From DASUZB01 sp036377075 (GTDB lineage: Bacteria; Actinomycetota; CALGFH01), in contig DASUZB010000157.1 of the NCBI GenBank assembly GCA_036377075.1, forward strand, positions 1 to 14,825: a stretch of 14,825 nucleotides of DNA, read 5' to 3'. This document shows positions 12,506 through 14,825 of this stretch, piece after piece. The notes below the pieces were generated by a model. That model did not search any database and was not told where the DNA came from. It was given only the letters and a program-made list of their open reading frames with translations. Every line of letters begins with the position of its first letter. The stretch's first letter is position 1. The position numbers were made by a program, and so were the translations under genes.

Positions 12506-13432
12506 ATGGAACCAGACAACACGGCCGCCTACCTCGCGGTCGCCGGGGAACTGGTAATCGTCGGCAAGGAGCCGGACGGGGACTCGGTCCGCTTCCGCGC
12601 CGACGACCCAGGCCTGTACCAGCACATCCCTGACCAGCGCCACCACGTCGACCTCTCGGCCGACGGCACCGTCCAGCTCCGCTTCGAGGGCGTCGACGCC
12701 CCCGAGGCGCACTACCAGGGCGGCGCCCAGCCGCTCGGCCCCGAGGCCCGGGACGCGCTGCTGGCGCGCATCGGCTTCAGCGACGTCCGCTTCGCCGCGG
12801 CCGGCTCGACGCGGGTGGTCGCCTCCACCCCCGCCATCGTCCGCGCCCTGATCCTGACCAGGATGGTGGAGGTCAACGGCCGGCCCGTCGCCTACCTGCT
12901 GCTCGACGAGGAGGGCGGCGACCTGCCGGCGAACGGGGCCAACGTCGTGCTCGACCAGGCGCTGCTGGACCGGACGCTGAACGTCTGGTTGCTGCGGCAG
13001 GGCCTCGCCTACCTCTTGCTGTACAGCTCCAACCCGCCGGAGCAGCGGGCCAGGCTGCGTGCGCTGGCGGCGGCCTCGCGCAGCGCGGCCGGACGCTTGC
13101 CTGGCGGAGCGCGAGGCCCGGTGTGGCTGCGGGACGCCAGCGCCGCCTTCGTGCTGGACGGGGCGACCTCGATCGGCCCGGGCGGCCAGCTGGTGTTCCC
13201 CAAGCTGTTCCGCCGCGCCTTCGACTACGTCCACGACGTCGAGCGCCACGGCTTCGCCGGCACCCTGGTCGACTGGCTGCTCGCCCACTCGCAGCCGGGC
13301 GCCGGCAACGAGAACGACCAGGTGAGCGTCGCCGGCGGCGAGCCCGTGCGCCTCTCGGACCTGCTGCAGGCCGACGGCGACAAGGTGAGCCTCTCGGCCG
13401 ACGTGCTCGACCTCGTCTTCGTCGAGAAGTGA
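12506..13432 (+). CDS. Staphylococcal nuclease-like (TNase/SNc) domain protein with C-terminal extension
   Basis: 308 residues, no signal peptide or membrane helix. Residues about 12-175 resemble the SNase OB-fold: GDSVRF (25-30), QLRFEGVDAPEAHY (57-70; Arg59, Asp64, Glu67 match SNase Arg35, Asp40, Glu43), GPEARDALL (78-86), NGRPVAYLLL (124-133; Arg126 as Arg87) and WLLRQGLAYLLLY (161-173). The catalytic set appears complete, but a longer stretch than usual separates the first and second halves, and about 20 residues intervene between the NGR strand and the last helix. Residues 205-308 form an extra domain I do not recognise, Trp/Phe- and Asp-rich, ending in strand-like SLSADVLDLVFVEK. Secreted thermonucleases have signal peptides, so an intracellular role is likelier. 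ATG 12506 follows GGGGAGAG by 8 bases; GTG 12446 is an alternative. Confidence 0.65.
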   Translation: MEPDNTAAYLAVAGELVIVGKEPDGDSVRFRADDPGLYQHIPDQRHHVDLSADGTVQLRFEGVDAPEAHYQGGAQPLGPEARDALLARIGFSDVRFAAAGSTRVVASTPAIVRALILTRMVEVNGRPVAYLLLDEEGGDLPANGANVVLDQALLDRTLNVWLLRQGLAYLLLYSSNPPEQRARLRALAAASRSAAGRLPGGARGPVWLRDASAAFVLDGATSIGPGGQLVFPKLFRRAFDYVHDVERHGFAGTLVDWLLAHSQPGAGNENDQVSVAGGEPVRLSDLLQADGDKVSLSADVLDLVFVEK

Positions 13433-13594
13433 GCGACGCGCTGGGGTCGTCCGGCCCGCATTCCCACGAGGTCGCCTGAGACCGGGCTTCGCCGCCTCGG
13501 TCCGGCGGCCTCGGCGCCTCCCGGACGGCCCCGGCCGCCCGCGCCGTGCCGGCCACCTGCCGGTTCGGCCGGGTCGCGTGCGGCCGGGCCGGGG

Positions 13595-13623
13595 GGACTC
13601 ACACCCCCGTCCGGTCGTACGTT
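13595..13623 (+). promoter_or_regulatory. Promoter region of the sigma factor operon
   Basis: TACGTT (13618-13623, TAnnnT) lies 8 bases before ATG 13632, allowing a nearly leaderless message. Alternatively GGACTC (13595-13600) followed after 15-16 bases by CGTACG resembles the GGAAC / CGT pattern of ECF sigma promoters and would fit autoregulation. A dyad GGGGG (13592-13596) / CCCCC (13604-13608) overlaps the -35 position. Confidence 0.35.
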
Positions 13624-13631
13624 GTATCGGC

Positions 13632-14117
13632 ATGCGACTGCCACCCTTCCAGCAACTCGTCGACGCCCACTGGCGCGACGTGGCCCGGCTCGCCGCCGCG
13701 CTGGCCGGTCCTGGCGACGGCGAGGACGCCGCCCAGCGCGCCTGGCTGCGCGCCCTCGAGGCGTACCCGCGCCTGCGCTCCACCCGCAACCTGCGCGGCT
13801 GGCTGCTGACCATCACGGCCCACAGCGCCATGGACGCCCACCGTGCCCGCAACCGCCGGCCGCTGCCGGTGGCCGTCGTGCCCGACGGCCCGGCGGGGTC
13901 CAACGCTCCGCCCGACGCGGCCGACGAGGGCCTCTGGGACGCGGTGCGGCGGCTCCCCGAGCGCCAGCGGCTCGCCGTCGCGCTGCGCTACGTGCTCGAC
14001 CTGCCGCATGCCGAGGTCGCCAGGAGCCTCGGCACCACCCAGGCAGCCAGCCGGCGGCTGGTCAGCGACGCCCTCGCCGCCCTGCGCCGACAACTCCCCG
14101 AGGAGGAGATCCGATGA
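13632..14117 (+). CDS. ECF-like RNA polymerase sigma factor
   Basis: A 161-residue, two-domain sigma-70 family protein. Region 2 is about 7-75 (FQQLVDAHWRDVARLAAALA, GDGEDAAQRAWLRALE, LRGWLLTITAHSAMDAHR), binding the -10 element and core polymerase. A short linker (76-98) leads to region 4 at 100-155 (LWDAVRRLPERQRLAVALRY, DLPHAEVARSLGTTQAASRRLVSDALAALR), binding the -35 element. There is no SnoaL-like or other C-terminal extension, and no anti-sigma gene follows. ATG 13632 is chosen from the adjacent -10 and because region 2 starts right after it; no Shine-Dalgarno is present. Its stop overlaps the alkyltransferase start in ATGA, so the two form an operon, which suggests control of an alkylation or DNA-damage response. 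Exact ECF group not determined. Confidence 0.85.
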   Translation: MRLPPFQQLVDAHWRDVARLAAALAGPGDGEDAAQRAWLRALEAYPRLRSTRNLRGWLLTITAHSAMDAHRARNRRPLPVAVVPDGPAGSNAPPDAADEGLWDAVRRLPERQRLAVALRYVLDLPHAEVARSLGTTQAASRRLVSDALAALRRQLPEEEIR

Positions 14118-14686
14118 CCCCAGCGACCGACGTGGAGGCGCGCCTGCGCGGCTTCGACCCGGCGGTGCGCCGCCCGAACCTGCCCGACAGCGACGTCTGC
14201 TTCACCGTCACCGACACCCCGGTCGGCCGGCTGGTGCTCGCCGCCACGCCCGAGGCCGTGGTGGCCTGCTCGTACGAGCCCGAGGAGGCGGTCGCCCAGC
14301 GCCTGGCCGACGCCGTCTCCCCGCGGGTGGTGCGCGCCGCCGGCCGGCTCGACCCGCTGCGCCGCGAGCTCGACGCCTACTTCGAGGGCACGCTGCGGCG
14401 CTTCACCGTGCCGGCCACGCCGGTGCTCGCCACCCCGTTCACCCGCGACGTGCTCGCCGCCCTGCGGCGCACCCCGTACGGGGAGACCACCACCTACGGC
14501 GCGCTCGCGCGGGCGATCGGCCGTCCCACCGCCGCCCGGGCGGTGGGCGGGGCGCTCAACGCCAACCCGCTGTGCATCGTCCTGCCGTGCCACCGGGTCG
14601 TCGGCGCCTCCGGCGCCCTCACCGGCTACGGCGGCGGGCTCGAGGCCAAGCGGCTGCTCCTCGGGCTGGAGGCCGCCAACCGCTGA
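14114..14686 (+). CDS. ogt: O6-alkylguanine-DNA alkyltransferase (Ogt/MGMT)
   Basis: 190 residues. It transfers alkyl groups from O6-alkylguanine (and O4-alkylthymine) in DNA to its own cysteine, a one-shot suicide repair. Residues about 27-98 form the N-terminal ribonuclease-like domain (FTVTDTPVGRLVLAAT); 106-188 form the DNA-binding/catalytic domain: TPFTRDVLAALRRTPYGETT with Tyr128, the helix-turn-helix ARAVGGALNANP (Arg142 as arginine finger), active site LPCHRVVG (Cys159) and GGLEAKRLLLGLE (Glu177). The first ~26 residues precede the usual domain start. It has AGGAGGAG at 14101-14108 and overlaps the sigma gene by ATGA. Cytosolic; likely induced with its sigma factor. Confidence 0.93.
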   Translation: MTPATDVEARLRGFDPAVRRPNLPDSDVCFTVTDTPVGRLVLAATPEAVVACSYEPEEAVAQRLADAVSPRVVRAAGRLDPLRRELDAYFEGTLRRFTVPATPVLATPFTRDVLAALRRTPYGETTTYGALARAIGRPTAARAVGGALNANPLCIVLPCHRVVGASGALTGYGGGLEAKRLLLGLEAANR

Positions 14687-14696
14687 GGGCGGGGCG

Positions 14697-14825
14697 TCAG
14701 GCGCGCCAGGGGGGTGGCCCGGCGTGACCGCCGGCCGCGGCCGGGACCGGGGCGGCGACGACCTGGTCCCGGCCGCGGCGCTTGGCCTCGTAGAGCGCCC
14801 GGTCGGCGCGGGCCAGCAGCGCCAC
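14697..14825 (-). CDS. GGDEF-domain protein, C-terminal end only (partial)
   Basis: The reverse strand from the window edge reads 42 residues to a TGA at 14699-14697. It begins LLARADRALYEAKRRGRDQV, the signature last helix of GGDEF diguanylate cyclase domains (ADxALYxAKxxGRN), followed by a short Ala/Pro/Gly-rich tail. GGDEF enzymes make cyclic di-GMP from GTP. The catalytic GGDEF loop and any sensor domain lie outside the window, so activity cannot be judged. It converges with the alkyltransferase gene, 10 bases apart. Confidence 0.8.
   Translation of the reverse strand: MALLARADRALYEAKRRGRDQVVAAPVPAAAGGHAGPPPWRA

Noticed and set aside
13491..13509. Hairpin GCCGCC/GGCGGC after the nuclease-like gene as a terminator
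   Set aside because: Only six pairs with no T-tract, in sequence of about 80% GC where such stems are expected by chance.
11558..13903. 781-codon reverse frame across the DivIVA-like, nuclease-like and sigma genes
   Set aside because: It spans three well-supported forward genes and two intergenic gaps and has no recognisable domain.
1..14825. Mobile elements, CRISPR arrays, tRNA/rRNA genes
   Set aside because: No transposase or integrase motifs, no regularly spaced repeats and no tRNA-like cloverleaf or rRNA sequence were seen on either strand.

Overview
The window is about 15 kb of very GC-rich DNA. It has tightly packed genes, GTG starts, four candidate leaderless promoters and two Mce-associated membrane proteins. 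Together these point to an actinobacterium (Actinomycetota). The short, archaeal/Thermotoga-type adenosylhomocysteinase fold hints at a deep-branching lineage, but nothing here fixes the genus.

Layout: (1) 1-3270, nucleoside/methyl-cycle block: a MerR-like regulator, a short adenosylhomocysteinase-family gene, and convergent to it an amidohydrolase of the MTA/SAH deaminase type. Both enzymes lack residues their families normally conserve. (2) 3271-5593, remnant of an mce locus: an AT-richer promoter region, a short reading frame matching only the C-terminal tail of an Mce protein, and two single-pass Mce-associated proteins. (3) 5599-10218, signalling block: a PAS-PAS-PP2C (RsbU/SpoIIE-type) phosphatase coupled by ATGA to an RsbW-like kinase with an extra C-terminal half; then a PAS-PAS HisKA_3 histidine kinase coupled by GTGA to a response regulator that is only a receiver domain. 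(4) 10240-11445, reverse strand: a class V aminotransferase of the 'cysteine desulfurase-like' group without a catalytic cysteine. (5) 11594-13432: a DivIVA-domain coiled-coil protein and a staphylococcal-nuclease-like protein with an unexplained C-terminal domain. (6) 13632-14686: an ECF-like sigma factor coupled by ATGA to an O6-alkylguanine-DNA alkyltransferase. (7) 14697-14825: the C-terminal end of a GGDEF diguanylate cyclase on the reverse strand, cut by the window edge.

How they may work together: block 1 looks like removal or recycling of S-adenosylhomocysteine-like nucleosides, though the active-site changes make the true substrates uncertain. Block 3 carries two adjacent sensing routes, partner switching and phosphotransfer. 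They share a similar second PAS domain but have no visible output: there is no STAS antagonist, no sigma-B-type gene and no DNA-binding response regulator in the window. Block 6 reads as an alkylation-repair operon with its own sigma factor. No RNA genes, CRISPR arrays, insertion sequences or intact phage genes were found. The strongest leads are the divergent SAH-hydrolase/deaminase pair, the decayed mce locus, the outputless signalling cluster and the palindrome inside the histidine-kinase promoter.
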